Shown here: positions 1 through 6,719 of the stretch, one piece after another | How positions within the stretch are numbered: the stretch's first letter is position 1 | Layout of the letters: every line of letters begins with the position of its first letter | Source: Alphaproteobacteria bacterium | GTDB taxonomy: Bacteria > Pseudomonadota > Alphaproteobacteria > Caulobacterales > Caulobacteraceae | Length of the DNA: 6,719 bases | Assembly: GCA_028869395.1 (NCBI GenBank) | Contig: JAGWSE010000460.1 | Location: 1 to 6,719 of the forward strand | Direction of reading: 5' to 3' | Position numbers and translations under genes: made by a program | The notes under the pieces: model-generated | The model's input: only the letters and a program-made list of their open reading frames with translations | Database searches by the model: none | Told to the model about the DNA's origin: nothing

Positions 1-893
1 CCGCCGCGCGCCATGGCCTCACCCGCGCAAGCCTTGGCGTCCAGAACCTGTCGCCCGAGGTCCAGGCTGCGGTGAACCGCATCGAGCACATCGAGGATAT
101 CGCCGCCTGCGTGTCGTGGCTCCGCGATGCGGGGGTGCGCTCCATCAACTTCGACCTGATGTACGGCCTGCCGCGCCAGACAGTGGCCAACACGCTCTCG
201 ACCCTCGATGGCGTGCTGAGGCTTCGGCCCGAGCGTCTGGCGCTCTTCGGATATGCCCACGTGCCCTGGATGAAGCCGCACCAGAAGCTGCTGGAGACCT
301 CGCCCCTGCCAGGCCCGGCCGAGCGGCTGGACCAGGCCGAAGCCGCCGCCGAGCACCTCGCCGCCGAAGGCTACGTCAGGATCGGCCTCGACCACTACGC
401 CCTGCCGACGGACGAGCTCGCCGTCGCCGCCGGCGAGGGACGTCTGCACCGCAACTTCCAGGGCTATACGACAGACGCGGCGCGCACCCTGCTGGGCCTG
501 GGCGCCTCGGCGATCGGTTCGCTTCCCGAAGGCTTCGTGCAGAACGTGAGCCAGGAGCTCGGTTGGCGCGCGGCGGTGATGAAGGAGGACCTGCCCATCA
601 CCCGGGGCGTCGCGCTCACCCCCGACGACCGGCTTCGCGGGGAGATCATCGAGCGATTGATGTGCGACCTCGCGGTCGACCTCGCCGCGGTCTGCGCCCG
701 GCACGAACGGCCGCTCTCCGGCCTGGCGCAGGCCCGCGCGCGGCTGGCGTCCTTCGCCGCCGACGGCCTCCTTGAGATCGACGGGGCGAAGTTGCGGGCC
801 GTCGGCGACGGCAGGCTCGTGATCCGCTCGATCTGCGCCGCCTTCGACCCCTACCTCCAACCGGAAGCCAAACGGCACGCCAAGGCGATCTGA
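1..893 (+). CDS. hemN: Oxygen-independent coproporphyrinogen III dehydrogenase, 5'-truncated by window edge
   Basis: HemN is a cytoplasmic radical-SAM enzyme that oxidatively decarboxylates two propionates of coproporphyrinogen III to give protoporphyrinogen IX without oxygen. The reading frame is open from base 3 and ends at TGA 891-893, leaving 296 visible codons. The GTG at 72 is an internal Val codon, because family-like sequence (RASLGVQNLSPEVQAAVNR) runs through it. Visible HemN landmarks are LMYGLPRQT (about 159-185), the substrate-domain signature ALFGYAHVPW (about 240-269), GLDHYALPTDELAV (about 384-425) and HRNFQGYTT (447-473). The Phe-Gln of the last motif corresponds to residues that contact the second SAM in E. 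coli HemN (F310/Q311). The C-terminal winged-helix-like part ends with IRSICAAFDPYL. These signatures fit true HemN rather than the shorter HemW paralogue. By comparison with the 457-residue E. coli protein, about 158 N-terminal residues, including the CxxxCxxC cluster motif, lie outside the window. The gene converges on the efflux operon, with no evident functional link. Confidence 0.95.
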   Translation, partial: AARHGLTRASLGVQNLSPEVQAAVNRIEHIEDIAACVSWLRDAGVRSINFDLMYGLPRQTVANTLSTLDGVLRLRPERLALFGYAHVPWMKPHQKLLETSPLPGPAERLDQAEAAAEHLAAEGYVRIGLDHYALPTDELAVAAGEGRLHRNFQGYTTDAARTLLGLGASAIGSLPEGFVQNVSQELGWRAAVMKEDLPITRGVALTPDDRLRGEIIERLMCDLAVDLAAVCARHERPLSGLAQARARLASFAADGLLEIDGAKLRAVGDGRLVIRSICAAFDPYLQPEAKRHAKAI

Positions 894-902
894 GGCCTCA
901 GA
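889..902. repeat. Perfect 14-bp palindrome spanning both convergent stop codons
   Basis: The sequence tctgaggcctcaga is its own reverse complement. It contains the hemN stop (TGA 891-893, + strand) and the pump stop (TGA 900-898, - strand), so each transcript ends its reading frame in the same symmetric element. As RNA it could form a five-pair stem with a GGCC loop. No T-run follows on either strand, so it is not a convincing intrinsic terminator. The symmetry may follow partly from two TGA stops facing each other, which alone gives TGA....TCA. Role unknown. Confidence 0.6.
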
Positions 903-3900
903 CCTGCAGCATGTCGTCGGGACGGGCGACGAGCTTGTAGAGCACCGGCATCAGAAACACGCTAATCAGCAGCCGGGTGAACAGGCCCATGACGATCACC
1001 AGCGCGAAGGGACGTTGCGAGTCCGTGCCGACGCCGGTGGCCAGCGCGGCCGGCAACAGGCCGAAGGCCGCCACCAGCGCGGTCATGCTGATGGGCCGCA
1101 GGCGCAGGATAGCCCCGTCGCGTACGGCCTGGTCGAGCGGGACCCCGCCGCGCCTGAGCTCGTTGACGTAGGAAATGTAGACCACCGCGGTCTGCACCGA
1201 GACCCCGAGCAGCGCCAGGAATCCGATCCCGGAGGAAACCGAGAACGGGGTGTGGGTCATCCAGAGCGCCAGGATCGCCCCGATCGGCGCGGACAGCAGC
1301 ACTCCGCCCACGGTGATCAGCGGGAACTTGAAGTTGCCATACAGCGCGAAGAGCAGGATCAGGATCAGGAAAAGGGTGAGCGGCAGGATCAGCTTCAGCT
1401 GGTCACGCGAGGCCGTGTACTCCTTGTAATCGCCGCCCCAGCTCACGTGATAGCCGGCGGGCAGGGGGACCTTCGCCTTGACCTGACGCATCGCATCCTG
1501 CACCGCGCCGGCGAGGTCGCGCCCTTCGACCGAGAACTGGACCCCGATGTAGCGGGAGTTGTTCTCGCGGTAGATGAACGAGGCGCCGTTGGTCACGCCG
1601 ATGTCGGCGAAGGTCTTCAGGGGCAGTTGCTGGCCGCCGGGCGTCGCGATCAGGATGTTGCCGATCGCCTCCGGGTTGTCGCGGTATTGCCGCTCGAGGC
1701 GGACCACCAGATCGAACTCTTTCTCGCCCTGGACGACCTGGGTGGCGACGTCGCCGCCGATCGCCGTCTGGATGACGCCATTGATGTCGTCGACGTTCAG
1801 GCCGTAGCGCGCGATCTTGGCCCGGTCGATCTTGATGGTCAGACTGGGCTGACCGAGCTCGCGGACCAGACTCACGTCATGGATGCCGGGCACCTGCTGC
1901 AGCACCGCCTTGATCGCCTTGCCCTTCGCCTCGAGCGTCCTGAGGTCGGAGCCGAAGATCTTCACCGCGAGCGCGCTCTTAAGGCCCGTTTCGGCCTCGT
2001 CCACGGCATCCTCGGCGGGCTGCGTGTAGTTGAAGACGATCCCGGGGAACGTCTGGAGCTTGCGGTTGATCGCCGCGATCAGCTGCGGCTTGCCGTGATA
2101 GGGGCCCCGCCATTGCGAATAGGGCTTGAGGCCCACGAAGAACTCGACGTTGAAGAAGCCGGTGGCGTCGGTGCCGTCGTCGGGGCGGCCGAGCTCAGAG
2201 GTGACTGTCGTCACCTCCGGGAAGGAGCGCAGGATCGCGCGGACCTTCGGCGCGACCTTCGCCGACTCGTTGAACGAGATGGTCGCCGGCATGGTGGCGC
2301 GGACCCACAGCGCCCCTTCGTCCAGCTTGGGCATGAACACCGCACCGATCGCCGGAACCACGATCAGCGAGAGCGCGAAGAGGGCCGTCGCGACCCACAG
2401 CGTCGGCCAAGGGCGCGCAAGGCAGACGTCCAGGGCTTTGGCGTAGCGCGCCTTCACCCACTCGAAAGGCCGGTTCACCCGCTCGCGCACGCCCCGGCGC
2501 ATGAACCAGGCGCAAAGCACGGGCAACAGGGTGAGCGTCACCACCGTCGCCCCCACCAGGGCGAAGATCATGGTGTCGGCCATCGGCTTGAACAGCACCC
2601 CCGAGGGCCCGGCCAGCACGTAGATCGGCAGGAAGCTCACGACGATCACCACGGCCGCATAGACCAGCGGTCGGTCGACCTCGGCGGCCGCCTCGCGGAT
2701 CACCTCCTTGACGTCGAACGGTCGATCGCCGCGCAAGGCGATCTGGCGGAAGATGTTCTCGACCATGAACACCGCCCCGTCGACCAGGATGCCGAAGTCG
2801 ATCGCTCCGATGGAGAGCAGGTTCGCCGAAGCGTTCTGGAGGTTGAGACAGGCGAAGGCGAAGAACAGCGCCAGCGGGATCGTGACCGCCACGATCAGGC
2901 CTGCGCGGACGTCGTAAAGGAAGAAGATCAGGATCGCGACGACCAGCACCACGCCCCTGAGAAGGTTGCCGGCGACCGTGCTGGTGGTGAGCTTGATGAG
3001 GTCGGATCGATCGTAGAAGGGAACGACCTTCACGTCCTTCGGCAGGATCTGGGTATTGAGCTCCTGGGTCTTCGCCTCGACGCGCTTCAGCACATTCTGG
3101 GTCTTCTCGCCCGTTCGCTGCAGGATCACGCCCTCGACGGCGTCGTCCTGATTCATGTAGCCGAACTCGCCCAGCCGCGGCGCGATGCCGATCACCGCGT
3201 GACCGACGTCCTTGACCAGCACAGGCACGCCGTCATGGACGGCCAGGACGACGTTTCCGATGTCCTCCAGGCTGGTCAGCCGTCCCACGCCGGTCACGTA
3301 GTAGAACTGGCCGCCCTCGGAATAGAAGCCGCCGCCGGCGTTGCTGTTGTTGGCGGCGAGCGCGGCCTTCGCCTGGGTGACGGTCAGACCGACCGCGGCG
3401 AGCTTCGCCGGGTCGAACAGCACCTGGTACTGCATCTCGCCGCCGCCGAATCCGGAATCGTCGGCCACGCCGGCGACTGAGCGGAACTGCGGCTCGACCA
3501 CCCAATCCTCGAGGGTCTTGAGCTCCATCGGCGAGCGGTCGGGGCTCTGCAGCACGTAGCGGTAGATGAGGCCGGAGGGCGATGCGAGCGGCGCGAGCGA
3601 CGGGGCAACTCCGTCGGGAAGGCTTACGTCATGCAGCCGGTTCAGCACCTCCTGGCGTGCGAAGTAGGCGTCGGTGCCGCCCTTGAAGGTGATCGTCACG
3701 TCCGACAGGCCGTAGAGCGAGATCGAGCGCGAGGTGACCGTGTCGGGCGTGCCGTTGGTTCCGTTCTCGATCGGCACCGTGATCAGCCGCTCGACCTCCT
3801 CGGCGGAATGGCCGGGCCATTGGGTGATCACTTCGACAATCGGCGGCGACAGGTCGGGATAGGCGTCGACCGGAAGCCGCTGGAACGACCAGACGCCAGC

Positions 3901-4023
3901 GGCGACGAGCACCGCCGTCATCAGCATCACCAGCGCGGGCTGGCGCAGCGCCGTCGCCACCAGCCGGTTGATCACCGTGGGCGTGGTGGATGGCCCGGCG
4001 GCCGGGGGCGGGGCCTCGCTCAC
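898..4023 (-). CDS. Heavy-metal efflux (HME) RND pump, CzcA/CusA family inner-membrane subunit
   Basis: This is the proton-driven inner-membrane pump of a tripartite efflux complex that takes substrate from the periplasm or inner membrane. Its 1041 residues are normal for the family. The layout is canonical: TM1 about 27-46, a large periplasmic domain, TM2-TM6 about 352-505, TM7 about 540-563, a second periplasmic domain, and TM8-TM12 about 876-1030. TM4 carries DFGILVDGAVFMVEN (409-423). D409, D415 and E422 have the same spacing as the proton-relay acids of C. metallidurans CzcA (D402, D408, E415). By eye alignment, the CusA Cu/Ag methionines M573, M623 and M672 are V574, N625 and E676 here. 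An acidic stretch (E671, D672, D675, E676, E678) lies where CzcA-like pumps also have Glu. This favours a divalent cation over Cu/Ag, but substrate is inferred. The GTG start overlaps the adaptor stop (GTGA). A GTG at 3975-3973 (V17) is an alternative start just before TM1. The gene is last in the operon and no frameshift is seen. Confidence 0.93.
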   Translation of the reverse strand: MSEAPPPAAGPSTTPTVINRLVATALRQPALVMLMTAVLVAAGVWSFQRLPVDAYPDLSPPIVEVITQWPGHSAEEVERLITVPIENGTNGTPDTVTSRSISLYGLSDVTITFKGGTDAYFARQEVLNRLHDVSLPDGVAPSLAPLASPSGLIYRYVLQSPDRSPMELKTLEDWVVEPQFRSVAGVADDSGFGGGEMQYQVLFDPAKLAAVGLTVTQAKAALAANNSNAGGGFYSEGGQFYYVTGVGRLTSLEDIGNVVLAVHDGVPVLVKDVGHAVIGIAPRLGEFGYMNQDDAVEGVILQRTGEKTQNVLKRVEAKTQELNTQILPKDVKVVPFYDRSDLIKLTTSTVAGNLLRGVVLVVAILIFFLYDVRAGLIVAVTIPLALFFAFACLNLQNASANLLSIGAIDFGILVDGAVFMVENIFRQIALRGDRPFDVKEVIREAAAEVDRPLVYAAVVIVVSFLPIYVLAGPSGVLFKPMADTMIFALVGATVVTLTLLPVLCAWFMRRGVRERVNRPFEWVKARYAKALDVCLARPWPTLWVATALFALSLIVVPAIGAVFMPKLDEGALWVRATMPATISFNESAKVAPKVRAILRSFPEVTTVTSELGRPDDGTDATGFFNVEFFVGLKPYSQWRGPYHGKPQLIAAINRKLQTFPGIVFNYTQPAEDAVDEAETGLKSALAVKIFGSDLRTLEAKGKAIKAVLQQVPGIHDVSLVRELGQPSLTIKIDRAKIARYGLNVDDINGVIQTAIGGDVATQVVQGEKEFDLVVRLERQYRDNPEAIGNILIATPGGQQLPLKTFADIGVTNGASFIYRENNSRYIGVQFSVEGRDLAGAVQDAMRQVKAKVPLPAGYHVSWGGDYKEYTASRDQLKLILPLTLFLILILLFALYGNFKFPLITVGGVLLSAPIGAILALWMTHTPFSVSSGIGFLALLGVSVQTAVVYISYVNELRRGGVPLDQAVRDGAILRLRPISMTALVAAFGLLPAALATGVGTDSQRPFALVIVMGLFTRLLISVFLMPVLYKLVARPDDMLQV
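4020..4023 (-). promoter_or_regulatory. GTGA stop/start overlap of adaptor and pump genes
   Basis: Read on the minus strand, the four bases GTGA hold the GTG start of the pump (4023-4021) and the TGA stop of the adaptor (4022-4020). The 20 bases upstream of the GTG show no purine-rich Shine-Dalgarno sequence. Initiation by ribosomes finishing the adaptor (translational coupling) is therefore the simplest reading. This supports co-transcription and the chosen GTG start. The coupling itself is inferred. Confidence 0.65.
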
Positions 4024-5177
4024 TGGTTCTGCATGAACTGGAGGAACAGGGCGCCGTCGGCGACGATGCGGTCGCCGGCCTGCAGGCCCTCAGGGATGTC
4101 GTACCGGTCGCCGTCTCGGTGGCCCAACGTGACGCGTCGCCGCGCGAACCCGCCGCTGGGCTCCTGGACGTAGACGAAGGGTAGGTTCTCCTCGTCGCGC
4201 AGCACCGCCGGGACCGGGATCAGCAGACCTGTCTCGGGCTGACGGGAGCGAATGATCGTGCGGACGTACATCTGCTTCTTCAACAGACCGCCGGGATTGT
4301 CGACCAGGACGCGCGCCTGCACCGAACGGGTGTCGGGGTTCACCAGGGCCGAGATGTTGTCGACCCGTCCGCTCAGGCGCCCCGCGCCGACCCCGGTCTC
4401 GACGTCCACCGGATCGCCGACGCGGACGGCGGCCGCTTCGTCGGGCGTGAGCTGGGCCATGACCCAGACGCGCGAGAGGTTGGCCACCGTGAAGGCTGCC
4501 GTCGTGCCGGCCTGTAGAAGCTGGCCGGGCGTGATCAGCTTTTCGACCACCGTGCCTGCGATCGGGGAGCGGATTTCGCCCTCGATCCGGGCCCCGGCCT
4601 GCCCGTTGCGGATCGCCGCGAGCGCCTTCGCAGGCAGCTTCAGCGCGATCAGCGCCTGCAGCGCGGCGGCGCGATCGGCCTCGGCGCTGGCGGCATCGGT
4701 CTGAGCCTGCGCAGCCTCACGCGCCGAGACGCCGTTGTGCGCGAGGAGGTCCCTGTCCGCGTCGGCGATCCGGCGCGCATTGCGGGCCGTGACGTCGGCC
4801 TTCTGGTAGGCGCTGACGGCCGAGGCGTAGTCTGGCGAGTCGACGGTGGCCAGCACCTGTCCGGCCGCCACCGTCTGGCCCGCGTCCACCAGCAGCCGGT
4901 CCACGGGACCGGACATCGGCGCGAGCACGCTGGTCGCCTGATCGTTATCGAAGTCCACCACGCCGGTGGTTTCGATGCTCCTCTGATAGAGCCCGGAGCC
5001 AACCGTCACGAGCTGGATGTGCTGCAGCTGCGCAGGTGTCAGCGTCAGCAAGGTCGGCTTAGTGCTGGCGGCGGCCGTGGCCGCGTCCTTGTCGCGGGCG
5101 TGGGCGCCGCATCCGGCGAGGCCGATCAGCGCGGCGGCCGCGACCGTCGCGCGAAGCAGGGCGCGCGTCTTTCTCAT
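4020..5177 (-). CDS. Periplasmic adaptor (membrane fusion) lipoprotein, CzcB-like, of the RND efflux complex
   Basis: The adaptor bridges the RND pump and the outer-membrane channel in the periplasm. The protein has 385 residues and starts at ATG 5177-5175. It opens with a basic n-region (MRKTR), a hydrophobic stretch and the lipobox LAGC, predicting lipidation at C23. Domains follow the family order: a first biotinyl-lipoyl-like half at about 82-118 (APMSGPVDRLLVDAGQTV), an Ala-rich alpha-helical hairpin at about 118-190, the second lipoyl half at about 200-232 (IRSPIAGTVVEKLITPGQLL), a beta-barrel at about 235-310 and a membrane-proximal domain at about 313-376. There is no His-rich or Met-rich N-terminal segment like those of CzcB or CusB, and no extra C-terminal metal-binding domain, so it gives no clue to the metal. 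It lies 21 bases after the outer-membrane factor gene and overlaps the pump gene by 4 bases. The family is clear; the exact subfamily and substrate are not. Confidence 0.92.
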   Translation of the reverse strand: MRKTRALLRATVAAAALIGLAGCGAHARDKDAATAAASTKPTLLTLTPAQLQHIQLVTVGSGLYQRSIETTGVVDFDNDQATSVLAPMSGPVDRLLVDAGQTVAAGQVLATVDSPDYASAVSAYQKADVTARNARRIADADRDLLAHNGVSAREAAQAQTDAASAEADRAAALQALIALKLPAKALAAIRNGQAGARIEGEIRSPIAGTVVEKLITPGQLLQAGTTAAFTVANLSRVWVMAQLTPDEAAAVRVGDPVDVETGVGAGRLSGRVDNISALVNPDTRSVQARVLVDNPGGLLKKQMYVRTIIRSRQPETGLLIPVPAVLRDEENLPFVYVQEPSGGFARRRVTLGHRDGDRYDIPEGLQAGDRIVADGALFLQFMQNQ

Positions 5178-5198
5178 GGCCGTGCGGCCCCCGAAGCT
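5178..5198 (-). promoter_or_regulatory. 21-base intercistronic gap with weak ribosome-binding site and short GC-rich inverted repeat
   Basis: On the minus strand the gap between the outer-membrane factor stop and the adaptor ATG reads AGCTTCGGGGGCCGCACGGCC. A run of five G serves as the only, weak, Shine-Dalgarno candidate. GGCC-GCAC-GGCC, directly against the ATG, could form a four-pair GC stem. Such a stem might temper adaptor initiation, but it is short and could be chance in GC-rich DNA. No promoter or terminator is seen, so the two genes are read as one operon. Confidence 0.4.
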
Positions 5199-6719
5199 TC
5201 AGTGCACATCTTTGTCCCCGGCGAGGTCGGGCCTGTTCCACCATCCGCCGCCCAGCGCCTGATAGAGCGCCGCCGTGTCGGAGAAGCGGGCGGCCTGGGC
5301 CTGGACGAGGTTGATGCGGGCCTGTTGATAGCCCTGCTCGGCGTTGAGCAGGGCGAGGTAGCTGGCGTAGCCGTCGCGGTACTGACGCTCGGAGAGCTGC
5401 AGCGTGGTCTCGGCGGCGCGGTCGGCGGCTGCGGCCGCCTTGAGCGCCTCGGCGTCGCGCTCGATAGCGCTCAGCGTGTCGGCGACGTTCTGGAAGGCGG
5501 TGAGCACCGTGCTGCGGTACTGCTCGGCGGCCTGGGTGTAGGCGGCCTTCGCCGCGCGTTCCTGGTGCAGCAGCGTCCCGCCCTGGAATAGGGGCGCCGT
5601 CAACGCGCCGCCGACCGCCCAGAATCCCGTGCCCGGCCCGAACACCTGGCTGAGCTGCAGGGCCGTGTTGCCGGCGTTGGCGGTCAGCTGGATGTTCGGC
5701 AGCCGGTTGGCGGCGGCGATGCCGACCTGGGCGCTCGCGGCGTGCAGGTTGGCCTCCGCCTGGCGAACGTCGGGCCGCTGTTCGATGAGGGCGGACGGCA
5801 GGCTGACCGGCAGGTCTGCGGGCAGCTGGAGGTCGGCGAATGCGAACTTCGCGTCCGGCGCCTGGCTCGGGAACTGCCCAGTCAGCACTGCGAGCAGATG
5901 CTGCTGCTGGTCAGCCTGCTTCTGGAGCGGCGAAAGGGCCGCCTGCGCCTGGGCGAGTTGGCTTTCCTGGGCGGCGAGGTCGAGGCCCGAGGCATAGCCG
6001 TCCGTCAGCTGGAGCTTCACCGTGGCGACAATCTTGGTGTCGATGTCGACCAGCTGGCGGTTGGCGTCGAGCTGCGCCTCGATCGCCGCTTCCTGGATCG
6101 CGGCGTCGACCACATTCGTGGTGAGCGTCAGGCCCGCGGCGATCATCTGGAATCGCGCTGCGGTCTCCTGGGCCCGGGCGTTCTCCACCGTGCGGCGCGT
6201 GAGCCCGAACACATCCGGCGTGTAGCCGACCGTCACCTGGGGCGTGACGAGAGTGTAGGTCAGGCTGTTATTGCTGGGCGTCGGCGCAAGGGCCGGCGAC
6301 TGCGCCTGCCGGCTGGCCGCGAAGCCGGCCGAGACGTTCGGCCAGAATGCGCCCCGTTGGGCCAGCGTCGTCTCATGCGCAGCGGTCAGCGCGGCCTGGG
6401 CGGCCTTCAGGTCGTGATTGTTCTCGAGCGCGGCTTCGACGAGCGCGTTCAGCGGCCGCGAATGGAATACCTGCCACCAGTCGCCCGGGATGCCGCCGCC
6501 CACCTCAAAGGATTGCCGCGAGCCGCCGCTGACGCCAGGAGTCGCAGCGGTGGGGGCGAGGGGCGCCTTGGTGTAGCGGCTGACGCGCGGCGGCGCGGGC
6601 GGATGGAAATTCGGGCCCGCGGCGCAGCCGGCGAGCGCCAGCGCGGCCAACGCAGGTCCGACGACGCGTCCCGGTCGGGCGCGCAGGCTTCCCAATTTCA
6701 GAACCAGGTCCGTCCCCAC
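5199..6719 (-). CDS. Outer-membrane efflux lipoprotein, NodT-family (TolC-like) channel; 5' end at window edge
   Basis: This trimeric channel completes the efflux duct across the outer membrane. 506 residues are visible, a near-complete length for the family. The signal is basic then hydrophobic (RARPGRVVGPALAALALAGC). The lipobox LAGC (29-32) predicts lipidation at C32, followed by a NodT-like GPNFHPPAPP segment. Two OEP repeats follow, about 85-285 and 305-490. The second opens with LPSALIEQRPDVRQAEANL (307-325), a family signature. Equivalent turns DGYASGLDL (240-248) and DGYASYLALLNAEQ (449-462) mark the duplicated fold. The C-terminus ends with GGGWWNRPD (490-498), which I recall in NodT-type factors paired with CzcA/CusA-like pumps. 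The open frame reaches the window edge, where GTG (6719-6717) could be the start. A TTG at 6695-6693 (codon 9) or an upstream codon are alternatives, since no ribosome-binding site can be seen. It is the first visible gene of the operon; the promoter lies outside. Confidence 0.92.
   Translation of the reverse strand: MGTDLVLKLGSLRARPGRVVGPALAALALAGCAAGPNFHPPAPPRVSRYTKAPLAPTAATPGVSGGSRQSFEVGGGIPGDWWQVFHSRPLNALVEAALENNHDLKAAQAALTAAHETTLAQRGAFWPNVSAGFAASRQAQSPALAPTPSNNSLTYTLVTPQVTVGYTPDVFGLTRRTVENARAQETAARFQMIAAGLTLTTNVVDAAIQEAAIEAQLDANRQLVDIDTKIVATVKLQLTDGYASGLDLAAQESQLAQAQAALSPLQKQADQQQHLLAVLTGQFPSQAPDAKFAFADLQLPADLPVSLPSALIEQRPDVRQAEANLHAASAQVGIAAANRLPNIQLTANAGNTALQLSQVFGPGTGFWAVGGALTAPLFQGGTLLHQERAAKAAYTQAAEQYRSTVLTAFQNVADTLSAIERDAEALKAAAAADRAAETTLQLSERQYRDGYASYLALLNAEQGYQQARINLVQAQAARFSDTAALYQALGGGWWNRPDLAGDKDVH

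Noticed and set aside
72..893. A complete 273-residue protein starting at GTG 72.
   Set aside because: HemN family sequence continues upstream in the same frame to base 3. GTG 72 is internal and the gene is cut by the window edge.
889..902. The palindrome as a bidirectional intrinsic terminator.
   Set aside because: The stem would be only five pairs, and no T-run follows on either strand, so it lacks the hallmark of an intrinsic terminator.
1353..1370. Tandem aggatc-like 6-mers (caggatcaggatcagga).
   Set aside because: They encode the Leu/Ile repeat of TM8 in the pump (LILIL around residues 886-890). This is explained by coding constraint.
1015..3480. An 821-codon open frame on the + strand, antisense to the pump gene.
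   Set aside because: Its product is a low-complexity mix of Arg, Asp, His, Gln and Gly without recognisable domains. Long stop-free antisense frames are expected opposite GC-rich genes with strong third-position GC bias. The minus-strand pump is unambiguous.
4737..5591. A 284-codon + strand open frame crossing the adaptor/channel junction.
   Set aside because: It is antisense to two clear genes and the product is Gly/Arg/Val-rich without a recognisable fold, so it is a composition shadow.
898..6719. Assignment as a Cu/Ag system (cusCBA) or as a confirmed czcCBA operon with gene symbols.
   Set aside because: The CusA methionines are not seen, and CzcB/CzcC features are not specific enough. 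Family-level names are all the sequence supports.

Overview
The window reads as a GC-rich proteobacterial chromosome segment. An alphaproteobacterium, possibly in or near the Caulobacterales, is my best guess from GC-rich codon use and from the style of the HemN and efflux proteins. This is an inference from protein flavour, not a demonstrated placement. The coding density is very high: four genes fill the window, and no intergenic gap exceeds about 21 bases. I saw no tRNA, rRNA, insertion sequence, CRISPR array, phage gene or attachment site.

Left part (1-893, + strand): the C-terminal two thirds of hemN, the oxygen-independent coproporphyrinogen III dehydrogenase of heme synthesis. Its N-terminus, with the radical-SAM cysteine motif, lies upstream of the window.

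Right part (898-6719, - strand): a tripartite RND efflux operon in the order outer-membrane factor, periplasmic adaptor, inner-membrane pump (C-B-A), transcribed right to left. The pump belongs to the heavy-metal efflux (HME, CzcA/CusA) branch of the RND superfamily. It carries the acidic relay DFG-x3-DGA-x4-EN in TM4, as in CzcA, and lacks the three methionines that CusA uses for Cu/Ag. The adaptor is a CzcB-like lipoprotein without an obvious His- or Met-rich metal-binding segment. The outer-membrane factor is a NodT-type lipoprotein. Together they should form an envelope-spanning, proton-driven exporter, with a divalent cation the likeliest but unproven substrate. The operon promoter and any regulator lie to the right of the window.

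The genes are tightly packed. Outer-membrane factor and adaptor are 21 bases apart, and adaptor and pump overlap by 4 bases (GTGA). The pump converges on hemN with 4 bases between the two stop codons, both of which sit inside a perfect 14-base palindrome. I found no convincing new biological system. The points worth a second look are the uncertain substrate and mixed family character of the pump, the signals at the gene junctions, and the convergent end shared with hemN.
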